From Candidatus Omnitrophota bacterium (GTDB lineage: Bacteria > Omnitrophota > Koll11 > JAHIPI01): DNA of 20,554 bases. Under the pieces are notes generated by a model. That model made no database searches, was not told the DNA's origin, and worked only from the letters and a program-made list of their open reading frames with translations. A program made the position numbers and the translations under genes. Where the stretch lies: contig JAQUMG010000010.1 in assembly GCA_028718265.1 (NCBI GenBank), positions 1 to 20,554 on the forward strand. The letters run 5' to 3'. Shown piece by piece: positions 7,402 to 15,449 of this stretch (its first letter is position 1; each line of letters starts with the position of its first letter).

Positions 7402-9062
7402 TCTATATAATCTATATCTTTATCTATGCGGAAATTATTCGGGAAATCGGGGTCGGATGTCAGTTCTGGCACCTTAAACTGGCTGTCATGAGCACCTTCT
7501 CTGATTTTTTTTGCCCTGTATTTTTCAAAATCTCCTTTTTTCACTATCTTAAGTACGGGCGGTCTCAGCAATTGCTGCCTTCGCTTATCTCTATACTCAG
7601 CGTTTTGATTGTACAATTCTTCTTCTATGGACTTTAAAAGCGCCTTTGCTCCTCCTAGGGGCGGTTCCTTTTCGAATTCGACTAAAAATACATATCCGGG
7701 AGGATTGCCTTTTCGCGGGCAAGCTGAGAAAAATTCTATCAATAATTTATTCTTTTCGGCTGCTTTGTTTATCGCTTCGCAGATATGGGATTCATAAAGT
7801 TTTTCGCCGGCCAGCGAAGACGCGTTAAGGCCTTTCTGCACAAATTCGATCATAGGTGTTTTATTAAAGAATCCGTCCACGGTTATGATATCGTCTATGT
7901 TATACCGGTATAAGCCGCCGGGAGTAGTAACTACCAGAAAATACTCCTTCCCTTTTTCCAGCTGGTCACATAAAAGAAAACGTTTTTTCTCTTTACGCAT
8001 ATCTTCTTTCGGAATAAATTCATAGAAATTAGCGCCTATTGCCAGCACTCCGGCGGCGCCGTCATCGCTCATCGGTATTGAACTGCGCGCTTCTGTGGAG
8101 AGGCACCCTAAATCCCGTACTGCCGTATTCCCGAAATATCCGGGCAGTTCTTTTAGATAAAGCCTTATAGGCCCCGCTTTCCAGCATCCTATCAGTTCGA
8201 GGTCCGGCCAGAAATATTTCGGCAATAATTCTTTTTTTTCCGCTAAAATACGCCTGAGTACGCGCGCCCTCACCGGATTAGGTTTTAAAGGCCGCTCCAG
8301 TATTTTTCTTATATTCTCCGGCAGATTTATATTCTTATTGAGTGCTCCTTTTTCTATATCTTCTATTATTTTTTCTTTCCACCCTTTTATTTTCTCGCAC
8401 AATATTATCAGCGTGCTGGGGTTCAGGGTATCAAGACTGGTAATATTCTGTTCCATGGCTATTCTTAATATACAGTAATATCTTGCTTCGTAATCCATAA
8501 TGTCAAACACCTGATAGGGCAAGGCATAAAAATTCTTAAAAACATACATCAGGTTTTTGTACGCGTGCCCGCTTTCGGCGCCATAAGGTAATTTTGATTC
8601 GGTGAAACCTTCTATTTCGGAGCTTATTACGGCGAGGATTTTCCCGGCAAGGGCTTTTGGGTGATCTCTCCAGGCATAATACCCCCACAGGTTCATTACC
8701 TCCATCTTCCTGGATTTTGAATACTTTGTAACTGGAATAAGTTTTGGTTTCGCCGTAGTGCCGCTTGTGACTCCAAAAAATACAGGTTTATCGTAAGTAA
8801 GTATGTTTGGCTCGCCTTTTGTCATTCTTGTCAGATAAGGATGCAGGATATCACAATCGCTCATCGGGACAAGCTTTTGATAATCGCTTATAGTCCTAAT
8901 CCCGGAGAAACCGTACTTCTTCCCGTATTCGGTATTTCTATTACGCGACAGGTATTCAAAAAGGACCTTTTTCTGGGTTTTAACCGGGTTTTCCGTGGAT
9001 CTTTCGAAAATCCTTGCTTTTGGGGCAAGGGTTTTCAGAATCGCACGCGCCAAGGTATTCAT
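7398..9062 (-). CDS. GH3-family acyl-adenylating protein
   Basis: A 554-residue member of the GH3 auxin-responsive promoter family, part of the ANL adenylating superfamily. Plant members use ATP to adenylate carboxylic acids and join them to amino acids; bacterial members are mostly uncharacterised. The first nucleotide-binding motif VTSGTTAKPK is at 98-107. A TEARSSIP segment and GGLYRYNIDDII (the YRYxxGD-like motif, with Asp for the Gly) follow in the second half. The start has an AGGAC ribosome site. The gene follows nadE by 30 bases and ends just before the superoxide reductase promoter. The substrate is unknown; given the esterases nearby, fatty or hydroxy acids are possible, but that is a guess. 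Confidence 0.85.
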   Translation of the reverse strand: MNTLARAILKTLAPKARIFERSTENPVKTQKKVLFEYLSRNRNTEYGKKYGFSGIRTISDYQKLVPMSDCDILHPYLTRMTKGEPNILTYDKPVFFGVTSGTTAKPKLIPVTKYSKSRKMEVMNLWGYYAWRDHPKALAGKILAVISSEIEGFTESKLPYGAESGHAYKNLMYVFKNFYALPYQVFDIMDYEARYYCILRIAMEQNITSLDTLNPSTLIILCEKIKGWKEKIIEDIEKGALNKNINLPENIRKILERPLKPNPVRARVLRRILAEKKELLPKYFWPDLELIGCWKAGPIRLYLKELPGYFGNTAVRDLGCLSTEARSSIPMSDDGAAGVLAIGANFYEFIPKEDMRKEKKRFLLCDQLEKGKEYFLVVTTPGGLYRYNIDDIITVDGFFNKTPMIEFVQKGLNASSLAGEKLYESHICEAINKAAEKNKLLIEFFSACPRKGNPPGYVFLVEFEKEPPLGGAKALLKSIEEELYNQNAEYRDKRRQQLLRPPVLKIVKKGDFEKYRAKKIREGAHDSQFKVPELTSDPDFPNNFRIDKDIDYID

Positions 9063-9092
9063 TTTAGTCCTTTTTTGCCGCGGTTGCCGCTG

Positions 9093-10730
9093 TCATTTAG
9101 AAAACGCATTTGTTATGGGTATTCTTCTGTCTTTTCCGAAAGCCTTTGGAGTGATCTTTATGCCGGGAGGGGCTTGCCGCCGTTTGTATTCATTCTTATC
9201 TATCATGGAGACTACTCTATCTGCGGTCTCTCTGTTAAATCCTTTCTTCACGATTTCCTCAAGACTCATATCTTTTTCTACATACATATCTATAATTTTA
9301 TCCAAAACCGGATAAGGCGGCAGCGTATCCTGATCTTTCTGGTTTTTTCTCAGCTCAGCCGACGGGGCGCGGAGTAACACGCTCTTAGGAATAATTTCCT
9401 TTCCTTCGAGTTTATTCCTGTGTTCCGCCAATCTATAAACGAGGCCTTTTGGCACATCTTTCAGAACGGCAAACCCGCCGGCCATATCTCCGTAGAGCGT
9501 ACAGTAACCGGTGCTGATTTCGCTCTTGTTGCCCGTAGTCAATACCAGCCAGCCGAACTTGTTGGAAAAACCCATCAAAAGATTTCCCCTGATACGCGCC
9601 TGTATATTTTCCTCGGCTATATCCGGTTTGCAACCCTTGAAATAACTTTTCAATAAAGAAAGGTAACTTTTATAAATCCCTCCTATGGGTACATTGATCA
9701 GTTTTATGCCGAGCCGTCCGGCTATCTTTTTCGCATCCTGTCTGGTGACACTGCTGGAGTATTGCGAAGGCATGGTCAATGCGACCACATTTTCACTGCC
9801 CAGAGCGTCTTTGGCCAGTACCGCGACAAGGGCAGAATCTATTCCGCCGCTTAATCCCAAAACTACTTTACGGAAATTATTTTTTCCGACGTAATCCTTA
9901 ATACCCAGTTTCAGGGCGGCATATATTTCATCCAGAAAACCCAGTTTTTTCTCTATTTTATTTACGAAATGCAGCGTTTTTTTATCTTTGGATAAATTCA
10001 AATCGGCGACTATCAGATCTTCTTCAAACTGTTTTCCCCTTGCCAGTAATCGGCCCTTGTTATCGAAAACAAGGCTGCCGCCGTCAAAAACCAGCTCGTC
10101 CTGCCCGCCTACCAGATTGCAATAAAGCATGAAGGCGTTGTTTTCTCTCGCCCTTTTGCTCAGCATCTTCTCGCGCAATTCTATCTTTCGTGCATGATAC
10201 GGCGAAGCGGAAATATTAATTATTGCTTTTGCTCCTCCCGCCGAGACCTGAATTCTTTGGGGCCCTTTCGGATACCAGATATCTTCACAGATATTCACGC
10301 CTACCTTAACATTGCTGTCCAGTGTCACAACATCACACTTGTCTCCCGGAGAAAAATATCTTTTTTCATCAAAGACCCCGTAATTCGGCAGGTATATCTT
10401 TTTATATACATCCAGCAATTTGCCGTTGTAGATCAGCGCAGCAGCATTAAAAAGTTTATTTCTGTCTGAGTACGGAAAGCCGATTATGGAAAAGATTGAC
10501 TTGGAGGTTTCCGCTATCTGAAGAAGTTTTGCCTTATTCTCCGCTATAAAGTGGGGTTTTAGCAATAAGTCTTCCGGCGGATAACCGGAAAGACTCAGTT
10601 CCGGAAAGGCAACAATGTCCGCCTTGAGCTCTTTGGCTTTTTTAATAAAACCGATTATCTTATCTGCGTTTCCTTCAAGATCGCCGACAATCGGATTAAT
10701 CTGCCCCAAACATATTCTTATGGTTTTCAT
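9093..10730 (-). CDS. nadE: Glutamine-dependent NAD+ synthetase
   Basis: A 545-residue fusion that makes NAD+ from deamido-NAD+, ATP and ammonia, the ammonia coming from glutamine. Residues 1 to about 250 form the nitrilase-like amidase with the triad Glu44 (FPELSLSGY), Lys111 (KIYLPNYGVFDE) and Cys148 (NICEDIW). The C-terminal synthetase has the ATP-pyrophosphatase loop SGGIDS at 294-299 and TTGNKSEISTGYCTLYGD further on. Length and order match the bacterial two-domain enzyme. The ATG overlaps by four bases (ATGA) the stop of an uncalled short open frame, and GGAT upstream may serve as a ribosome site. The GH3 gene follows after 30 bases. Confidence 0.96.
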   Translation of the reverse strand: MKTIRICLGQINPIVGDLEGNADKIIGFIKKAKELKADIVAFPELSLSGYPPEDLLLKPHFIAENKAKLLQIAETSKSIFSIIGFPYSDRNKLFNAAALIYNGKLLDVYKKIYLPNYGVFDEKRYFSPGDKCDVVTLDSNVKVGVNICEDIWYPKGPQRIQVSAGGAKAIINISASPYHARKIELREKMLSKRARENNAFMLYCNLVGGQDELVFDGGSLVFDNKGRLLARGKQFEEDLIVADLNLSKDKKTLHFVNKIEKKLGFLDEIYAALKLGIKDYVGKNNFRKVVLGLSGGIDSALVAVLAKDALGSENVVALTMPSQYSSSVTRQDAKKIAGRLGIKLINVPIGGIYKSYLSLLKSYFKGCKPDIAEENIQARIRGNLLMGFSNKFGWLVLTTGNKSEISTGYCTLYGDMAGGFAVLKDVPKGLVYRLAEHRNKLEGKEIIPKSVLLRAPSAELRKNQKDQDTLPPYPVLDKIIDMYVEKDMSLEEIVKKGFNRETADRVVSMIDKNEYKRRQAPPGIKITPKAFGKDRRIPITNAFSK

Positions 10731-10843
10731 GATTTATCCAGCGTTTCGTTAAACCACTCTTTACATATTCTAACAAACTTATCCCTCGACTTCAAATAAA
10801 TTTCTTCGGATAGCAGTTTATTGCGGCCCTGCCAGTAAAATAT
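10727..10843 (-). pseudogene. Possible gene remnant or very small gene upstream of nadE (38 codons, no ATG)
   Basis: An open frame of 38 codons begins after a TGA inside the 3' end of the esterase gene and ends with a TGA that overlaps the nadE ATG by four bases (ATGA). The translation looks protein-like: LLSEEIYLKSRDKF, then VRICKEWFNETLDKS, which would form amphipathic helices. There is no ATG or GTG start; only ATA, CTG and TTG are available. It may be the tail of a deleted gene formerly coupled to nadE, a true small protein with a rare start, or chance. A frameshifted extension of the esterase is less likely because the esterase ends at its usual place after the catalytic His region. Confidence 0.35.
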
Positions 10844-12230
10844 TCAACAAATTATCCTGAAATGCCTGGTCTTTATGTATATTCTCATGGTCCCGGGCGA
10901 CAAACAGCGCAAATGATATCTCCAGGGGTGAGCGCGCCCAGCCGCTTTTGATAGTGCTGGCAACGGGGGCAGCGAGCAGGCTTTCTTTTGTAACCATACT
11001 ATCTCCGGGTGCTAATATCTTTTCTCTTAAACGCGCATCCCAAAAATAAGTAAGCCATTTATTATTTTTCTCGTCTTTCTTTAATATCACCTTATTTAGC
11101 GTCCATACCATATCGCCGCCAAAAAGTATAATTTCGCAGGGAGCGCTTTGTATCGGCCTAAAGTTCAGTGATTTATGAAAAAAGTCGGCTCTCTCTAGCG
11201 CAGCCCTGATAAACCTGTCTCTTTTTATTTCAAATGCTTTAAATTCTTTCTCCCATGTGCCTTTAAACTTTACCTTGTACTGTGATTTCATTGCCGCAAT
11301 CATATCCTCGGAATACATAGACCAGCCGTATTTCTTCCAGTTTTCTATGTCGTAGAGATCTATGTGCATGTTATTTCCGCTGTCATCGACAAAACTGCTG
11401 ATGTGTCTGGCGGGAAGTAATTGATATATGCTGGGCATAGTAAAAATTACATAAGGCGGATATTTTAATATCTTCAGGTCGAGTCCTGTGTGCAAATACT
11501 GAAATACGGGCACAGACCCGAGATTAGGAACGCCTATGAGTATTAATTTCTTGATATCCTTTGCGCCCTCATGCGTTACTTTAAAATTCGGAGATTGCCC
11601 TAATACATCCCTGCCGCCATACCTCATATAATATTCGCCTATTAACCCGCCCATGCTGTGGCAGATAAGATTAAATTTAAGTTTCGGTTTTCCTGCTGCC
11701 TTTTTGATGCCCTCTATTCTTTCTGCAAGGGTTTTTGCATTTTCGACATTATCGCGCCTCCAATCATAGTCAAAAATGTAAAGATTATCGCCCTGTTCGG
11801 GATTTCTTATGTCTCCTAGCTTATAACCTATTTCCTCGAACATCTGTATGAGCTCTCTATAGACAGTGAATTCTATTATGTCTACGGGAAATTCGTATTT
11901 ATCTATTATGCCTTTCGACGATATGTCATCTATGTTTTTTTCTAAAGGCAGCTCATCTATCGGAAGAGCGATGCCGCCGCTTCCGAAACGGGAAAACATC
12001 TGCTGCGTCCGGATAGAGCCCCACATAACCTTCCCCGTTCTGTTATCCACGAGGCGGGAGCCTATTATCCCCGGTACTATTATAATCGGATTATCGTCGA
12101 TCCTTGAAAGATAGGGAGAAAACATTTTTTTAAAGTTGTGTTTCAGCAGAGGTTTTGCGGCACAACCCTCAAGAAAAAAGATTGGAATGAGAAGAAATAT
12201 AAAAAATATTTTTACTCTCGTCGTTTTCAT
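10818..12230 (-). CDS. LCAT-like alpha/beta hydrolase lipoprotein (lipase/acyltransferase)
   Basis: A 470-residue lipoprotein of the lecithin:cholesterol acyltransferase family. The signal peptide ends in the lipobox LEGC with lipidated Cys23, so the protein is membrane-anchored outside the cytoplasm. Family motifs in order: VPGIIGSRL near 52-60, DYDWRRD near 154-160, the nucleophile Ser192 in ICHSMGG, GDSMV replacing the usual GDGTV around the catalytic Asp, and DHENI near the C-terminus with the catalytic His. Such enzymes cleave or transfer acyl chains of phospholipids or other lipids. The ATG lies one base after the stop of the radical SAM gene, a tight operon. Substrate and donor versus hydrolase activity cannot be told from sequence. 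Confidence 0.85.
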   Translation of the reverse strand: MKTTRVKIFFIFLLIPIFFLEGCAAKPLLKHNFKKMFSPYLSRIDDNPIIIVPGIIGSRLVDNRTGKVMWGSIRTQQMFSRFGSGGIALPIDELPLEKNIDDISSKGIIDKYEFPVDIIEFTVYRELIQMFEEIGYKLGDIRNPEQGDNLYIFDYDWRRDNVENAKTLAERIEGIKKAAGKPKLKFNLICHSMGGLIGEYYMRYGGRDVLGQSPNFKVTHEGAKDIKKLILIGVPNLGSVPVFQYLHTGLDLKILKYPPYVIFTMPSIYQLLPARHISSFVDDSGNNMHIDLYDIENWKKYGWSMYSEDMIAAMKSQYKVKFKGTWEKEFKAFEIKRDRFIRAALERADFFHKSLNFRPIQSAPCEIILFGGDMVWTLNKVILKKDEKNNKWLTYFWDARLREKILAPGDSMVTKESLLAAPVASTIKSGWARSPLEISFALFVARDHENIHKDQAFQDNLLNILLAGPQ

Positions 12231-12231
12231 G

Positions 12232-13758
12232 TTATAAGCATCCTGTCCTGATACGGCTGTTCACCGCCCTTAACAGCCGTAATAACGGAAATTCAAACTG
12301 AACGCGGAAAAAGTTTTTCTCGTACCTATACCGCGCAATCTTTCTGAAAAAATTTCTCACGAAATATTTTAACTTCGATTCATCCTTTGCCGGGTATTTT
12401 GTTTCATATATCTGGCAGTATTTACTGATATTTTTCACATTAGTGATATCCCGCCTGGTAAAACGCGGCAGCCACGTAATCGGTAATTTACTGCCAAACA
12501 TATCCCATTGCTTCCAGCCCTCAGGATTTTCGGGAGGCCGAAACCCTTCTTTAACTGCCAGCGGATACAACGGTGTTCCCGGATAGGGCAGGTACATGCC
12601 CATGTTAAAAGCCATATTTGGATGCATGTCCCCTAAAGTAAGCATTGTTGAGACGGTATTAAGCATTTCCTGCCTTGTTTCGGTCGGGAAACCAACGATC
12701 GCGGATGTCTTCAGATGTATTTTGGGGTAGCGGGCTAAAATACCCACCCCTTTCATGATATCTTCGACGCCAAAATCTTTATTTATCAGCTTTAATATTC
12801 TGTCGTTTCCCGATTCCCAGCCTGTAAATATGCGCTCTATGTCAAAATCCTTGAGAACGCTTACCAGCTCCTCCTTAATGTCATCAATGCGCAGTTCCAG
12901 CATGCCCATTGATACGTTCATCGCGCGGAATCCTTCTAGTAATTTTATCGCTCTGTTTTTCCCGGCAAAAAAATTGTCATCATTAAATGAAAGCCTGTTA
13001 ATGCCTAATTTTTCTTTAAGCCCACGCGCTTCTTCCAGTACGAATTCAACTGAATGGGCGCGCCAGCGGCGTTTGTTAAACTGTAAATTATAACAAAAAC
13101 CGCAATTTGACGGACAGCCCCTTGAGGTAACAAAAATCAGCGACCTTACTCCGCCAGGACCTTTCTGAATATATCTGTCCGGCTCAATAAGCGACCAATC
13201 CATTCTAAATCTGTCAAGATCCTCGATTAGCGGGCGAGGTTCGTTCATGCAAACAACATCGCCCTCCTTATAGCCGATTCCTTTAATTCCTCGAAGACTG
13301 ATTCTCTCAACAAGCGCATCCGCCAATTCTGTTGCCGTATCCTCACCTTCGCCTACCACCGCAATATCAATATAGCGCGGCCGCAAGCATTGCTCAGGAA
13401 CCAGTGATGGATGAACTCCTCCCCACACCACGGTAAGGTTTCTGCTTATCTCTTTTACTTTCCTGGAAAATTCGGCCGACATGTAAGTTGGCAGTCCGGT
13501 GAACACTGAAACGCCAACAAATAAAGGCTGACTTCTCGCGATTAAAAGTGCTGTTTCATCAATCTCCGTGTCGAAAATATGGTGGACATTTACCCTGTAT
13601 CCCGCGGATTTTAACGCCCCTCCGACATACAAAATACCGCATGGAGGCGGAAGGGCTTCCATATTCTGCACATATTGCCGGGGCATAATATTGATTAAAT
13701 CTATTCTGTGTTTTTTTCTTTCGTTGCTTGTCAGCATTCTCTGGAGATCACTTGTCAT
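12232..13758 (-). CDS. B12-binding-domain radical SAM protein
   Basis: A 508-residue protein. Residues 17-150 resemble a cobalamin-binding domain, with PPPCGILYVGGALKSAGY near 37-54 and VVWGGVHPSLVPEQCL near 110-125; the DxHxxG ligand motif is not obvious, so B12 may bind without a His ligand. The [4Fe-4S] motif Cys215-x3-Cys219-x2-Cys222 starts the radical SAM domain, followed by FNDDNFF and GWESGND segments. Family members modify lipids (for example hopanoid or bacteriochlorophyll methylation) or cofactors. The substrate here is unknown; the adjacent lipid-acting esterase hints at a lipid. The first ATG overlaps the upstream gene by 11 bases. A second ATG at codon 8 is an alternative, and neither has a strong ribosome site. 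Confidence 0.88.
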   Translation of the reverse strand: MTSDLQRMLTSNERKKHRIDLINIMPRQYVQNMEALPPPCGILYVGGALKSAGYRVNVHHIFDTEIDETALLIARSQPLFVGVSVFTGLPTYMSAEFSRKVKEISRNLTVVWGGVHPSLVPEQCLRPRYIDIAVVGEGEDTATELADALVERISLRGIKGIGYKEGDVVCMNEPRPLIEDLDRFRMDWSLIEPDRYIQKGPGGVRSLIFVTSRGCPSNCGFCYNLQFNKRRWRAHSVEFVLEEARGLKEKLGINRLSFNDDNFFAGKNRAIKLLEGFRAMNVSMGMLELRIDDIKEELVSVLKDFDIERIFTGWESGNDRILKLINKDFGVEDIMKGVGILARYPKIHLKTSAIVGFPTETRQEMLNTVSTMLTLGDMHPNMAFNMGMYLPYPGTPLYPLAVKEGFRPPENPEGWKQWDMFGSKLPITWLPRFTRRDITNVKNISKYCQIYETKYPAKDESKLKYFVRNFFRKIARYRYEKNFFRVQFEFPLLRLLRAVNSRIRTGCL

Positions 13759-14662
13759 GTATTAAAATTTTATCGCTTTCCAGGTCTACCCGTTGTTCAT
13801 GGACTGCCCCTGCTCTGATGCCGGTCCCCTGGGCTTCTTCCCAGATTACTTTATCTCCTCTGTAAACCGTACCCTCGATCCATTTACCGTCTTTCTCCAG
13901 CATTAAACTGCCGCTTCCATAATATTTTACAGGGTAAATAACATATCCGTAATCATAGTTCTCCACCACACCTCTATCTCGGATTACATAAATATCATCC
14001 TGAAAGGTAAGCCATTTGATTAAATCAACATTGAAAGATATCGGCTCATTTTGTTCATCACCTGCCGTAATTCTGGTTGCCGAAATTATAAGCCACCCGT
14101 CGGGCCCGATTACAACATCTTTCATGCTGACTCCTAATGCCTTAGATATAAACCATCTCAGGCGATATTCCTTATCAGTTTGCGGCTCAAACAAAATATA
14201 ATAAGGCAGCAAAATTGTTAATAATAAAAGAAAGAGTGCCGCCGGTTTTAAAAAATTTGTCCATCTCCGGTAAAGCCAAAATTTGCTGACTTTTCTTTTA
14301 AATCTGATAAACCTTCTCTCGTATCTCTGTAGATCTTTTTTTATATAATCAATTTCTACTTTTCCGGTCTGTGCGGCAATACTTGAAGAAATCACTCTAT
14401 ACCTGACAGTGAATGCGCCTTGTTTATAGGTAAAGCTGCCGTCCTTATCCTCCAGGCCAACAGCAGGATTTCTTTTAACAATATTGCTTAATTTTATATG
14501 CCATATCCCGTCAAAAATTCTTATTGATAGTTCAAGCACCGCGAATATGATACAAATCAAAAATACAATTGCGAAAATGTATAACAGATAAAATAATATG
14601 AATAAAAAAACCGGATGAACGTTATTTAAGATAAGGATAATCAAATTTCGTATCGGAGTCAA
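13748..14662 (-). CDS. Two-helix membrane protein of unknown function
   Basis: A 304-residue protein that I do not recognise. A long hydrophobic segment at about 15-46 and a second helix at about 134-153 flank a basic middle region (DLQRYERRFIRFKRKVSKFW). The remaining 150 residues look like a soluble beta-rich domain with GDKVIWEEAQGTG near the end, probably outside the cytoplasm. The start is TTG: the frame is closed by TAA eight codons further up and no ATG occurs in the first 170 residues. The stop of a 17-codon open frame overlaps the TTG by four bases (TTGA). The 3' end overlaps the radical SAM gene by 11 bases, so the two are likely co-translated. It may be a membrane partner of the radical SAM or esterase proteins, which is inference from position. 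Confidence 0.7.
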   Translation of the reverse strand: MTPIRNLIILILNNVHPVFLFILFYLLYIFAIVFLICIIFAVLELSIRIFDGIWHIKLSNIVKRNPAVGLEDKDGSFTYKQGAFTVRYRVISSSIAAQTGKVEIDYIKKDLQRYERRFIRFKRKVSKFWLYRRWTNFLKPAALFLLLLTILLPYYILFEPQTDKEYRLRWFISKALGVSMKDVVIGPDGWLIISATRITAGDEQNEPISFNVDLIKWLTFQDDIYVIRDRGVVENYDYGYVIYPVKYYGSGSLMLEKDGKWIEGTVYRGDKVIWEEAQGTGIRAGAVHEQRVDLESDKILIHDK

Positions 14663-14712
14663 ATTCTCTCTCTCTGAATTTTTTCTTTACGGGGTTTTTG
14701 GGGATGCGTCAT
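14659..14712 (-). CDS. Possible 17-codon upstream open frame (basic peptide)
   Basis: ATG at 14710-14712 opens MTHPQKPRKEKIQRERI and stops at a TGA that overlaps the TTG start of the two-helix membrane protein. GGAG lies about ten bases before the ATG. It could be a leader that couples translation to the next gene. Alternatively it is the true N-terminus, joined by a -1 slip on the six-A run at 14679-14684, which would give a basic cytoplasmic tail before the first membrane helix. A sequencing indel in that run would look the same. Confidence 0.35.
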   Translation of the reverse strand: MTHPQKPRKEKIQRERI

Positions 14713-14744
14713 TTTATGACACTCCGTAAGTTGCGGTTTTATTA

Positions 14745-14834
14745 TGGCGGAGAGGGAGAGATTTGAACTCTCGGTACCTTGCGGTACACACGCTTTCCAA
14801 GCGTGCGCGCTAAACCGGGCTACGCGACCTCTCC
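14745..14834 (-). tRNA. tRNA-Ser (anticodon GGA)
   Basis: Read on the minus strand, the acceptor stem GGAGAGG/CCTCTCC pairs perfectly, with discriminator G and an encoded CCA at 14745-14747. The anticodon stem CACGC/GCGTG encloses TTGGAAA, giving anticodon GGA at 14796-14798 (reads UCC and UCU). A long variable arm GTACC-GCAA-GGTAC marks the class II shape of tRNA-Ser. The T arm GAGAG-TTCAAAT-CTCTC is canonical. It lies downstream of the small membrane protein's terminator. No strong promoter is seen directly upstream. Confidence 0.97.
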
Positions 14835-14900
14835 TCGCCTTGATTTCAACTTGCTGCGAGGATCCCGGGCCCAAAGGGCGGGGGATCTTCTGTTTGCAAC

Positions 14901-14941
14901 TTTAAAATAAACCTGGTGTCCCGATGGCTCGGAACACCAGG
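14901..14941 (-). terminator. Rho-independent terminator after the small membrane protein gene
   Basis: On the minus strand an eight-base stem CCTGGTGT/ACACCAGG is extended inward by CCGA/TCGG after one mismatch and is closed by a short loop. It is followed by TTTATTTT. The structure begins 15 bases after the stop of the 119-residue protein and separates that gene from the tRNA. Confidence 0.8.
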
Positions 14942-14956
14942 CAGATTAGTTCTAAA

Positions 14957-15316
14957 TTATTGGGCCTTAGGTTCCGCCGGAGGGGCCGGAATATTCGGAA
15001 TAACAGGTGCCGTTTCCGCCGCTGATCTCGGCAGCCTGGGTACGGGGACATTGGCTTTCGGTGTGGCAATCGGCTTTGCCGTTGTAAGTCCGGTAGTGCG
15101 TCTCGGCCCTATTGCTGCGCCTTTTTTAATCCTGATGCGCGCTCCCACATCTAATATGGCCAATATCAGACACCCCGCCACTATGATAATACCGATTACA
15201 TAACCTATTGATTTTAAACTTTTACTTTCCGCTCTGCCTGCTTTAATAAAAACGGAATAGGCCATCGCCAGGGCGATCAGCATTAAAGACCACCCTACTA
15301 AATCTACACGTATCAT
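14957..15316 (-). CDS. Small two-helix membrane protein with Pro/Ala-rich tail
   Basis: A 119-residue protein not assigned to a known family. Two hydrophobic helices at about 6-25 and 37-59 are separated by a short basic loop (KAGRAESKSLKS). They are followed by RIRIKKG and a low-complexity Pro/Ala/Thr-rich tail from about residue 68 to the end. The basic residues on both sides of the second helix make topology ambiguous. The ATG has an excellent GGAGGTG ribosome site, and the gene has its own promoter, structured leader and terminator, so it is a single-gene unit. A role at the envelope is likely; nothing more specific can be said. Confidence 0.75.
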   Translation of the reverse strand: MIRVDLVGWSLMLIALAMAYSVFIKAGRAESKSLKSIGYVIGIIIVAGCLILAILDVGARIRIKKGAAIGPRRTTGLTTAKPIATPKANVPVPRLPRSAAETAPVIPNIPAPPAEPKAQ

Positions 15317-15330
15317 ATTACACCTCCGTT

Positions 15331-15375
15331 TTACCGTGTTTTACTGGTAATAAATAGCCCCGCTGCCGCGAGGCT
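15331..15375 (-). promoter_or_regulatory. Structured 5' leader of the small membrane protein gene
   Basis: The leader contains a hairpin with stem AGCCUCGC/GCGGGGCU (one G-U pair) and loop GGCA at 15356-15375. A second weaker inverted repeat, TTACC/GGTAA, at 15331-15350 ends just before the GGAGGTG ribosome site. The order promoter, strong hairpin, weak hairpin, ribosome site could allow control of translation. It does not match a riboswitch class that I recognise. Confidence 0.35.
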
Positions 15376-15394
15376 GCCTTTTGCATTCCTACAA

Positions 15395-15423
15395 AATATA
15401 CCAAAAATCCTGCTAAAAAGCAA
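15395..15423 (-). promoter_or_regulatory. Sigma-70-like promoter of the small membrane protein gene
   Basis: TTGCTT (15418-15423) and TATATT (15395-15400) on the minus strand are separated by exactly 17 bases. The predicted transcript starts near 15388, leaving a leader of roughly 70 bases before the ATG at 15316. Confidence 0.6.
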
Positions 15424-15449
15424 TTCATTTCCCGCCGCTAAGGCGCCTG

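Noticed and set aside
6902..7477. 191-codon open frame on the plus strand
   Set aside because: It runs antisense across superoxide reductase and into the GH3 gene, both strongly supported.
14659..14874. 71-codon minus-strand open frame spanning the tRNA
   Set aside because: It reads straight through tRNA-Ser(GGA). Only its last 17 codons, from an internal ATG, are considered possibly meaningful.
14861..14887. Inverted repeat GATCCC...GGGATC upstream of the tRNA as a terminator or operator
   Set aside because: Two central mismatched pairs break the stem and no T run follows on the minus strand. It is GC-rich spacer, perhaps a decayed repeat.
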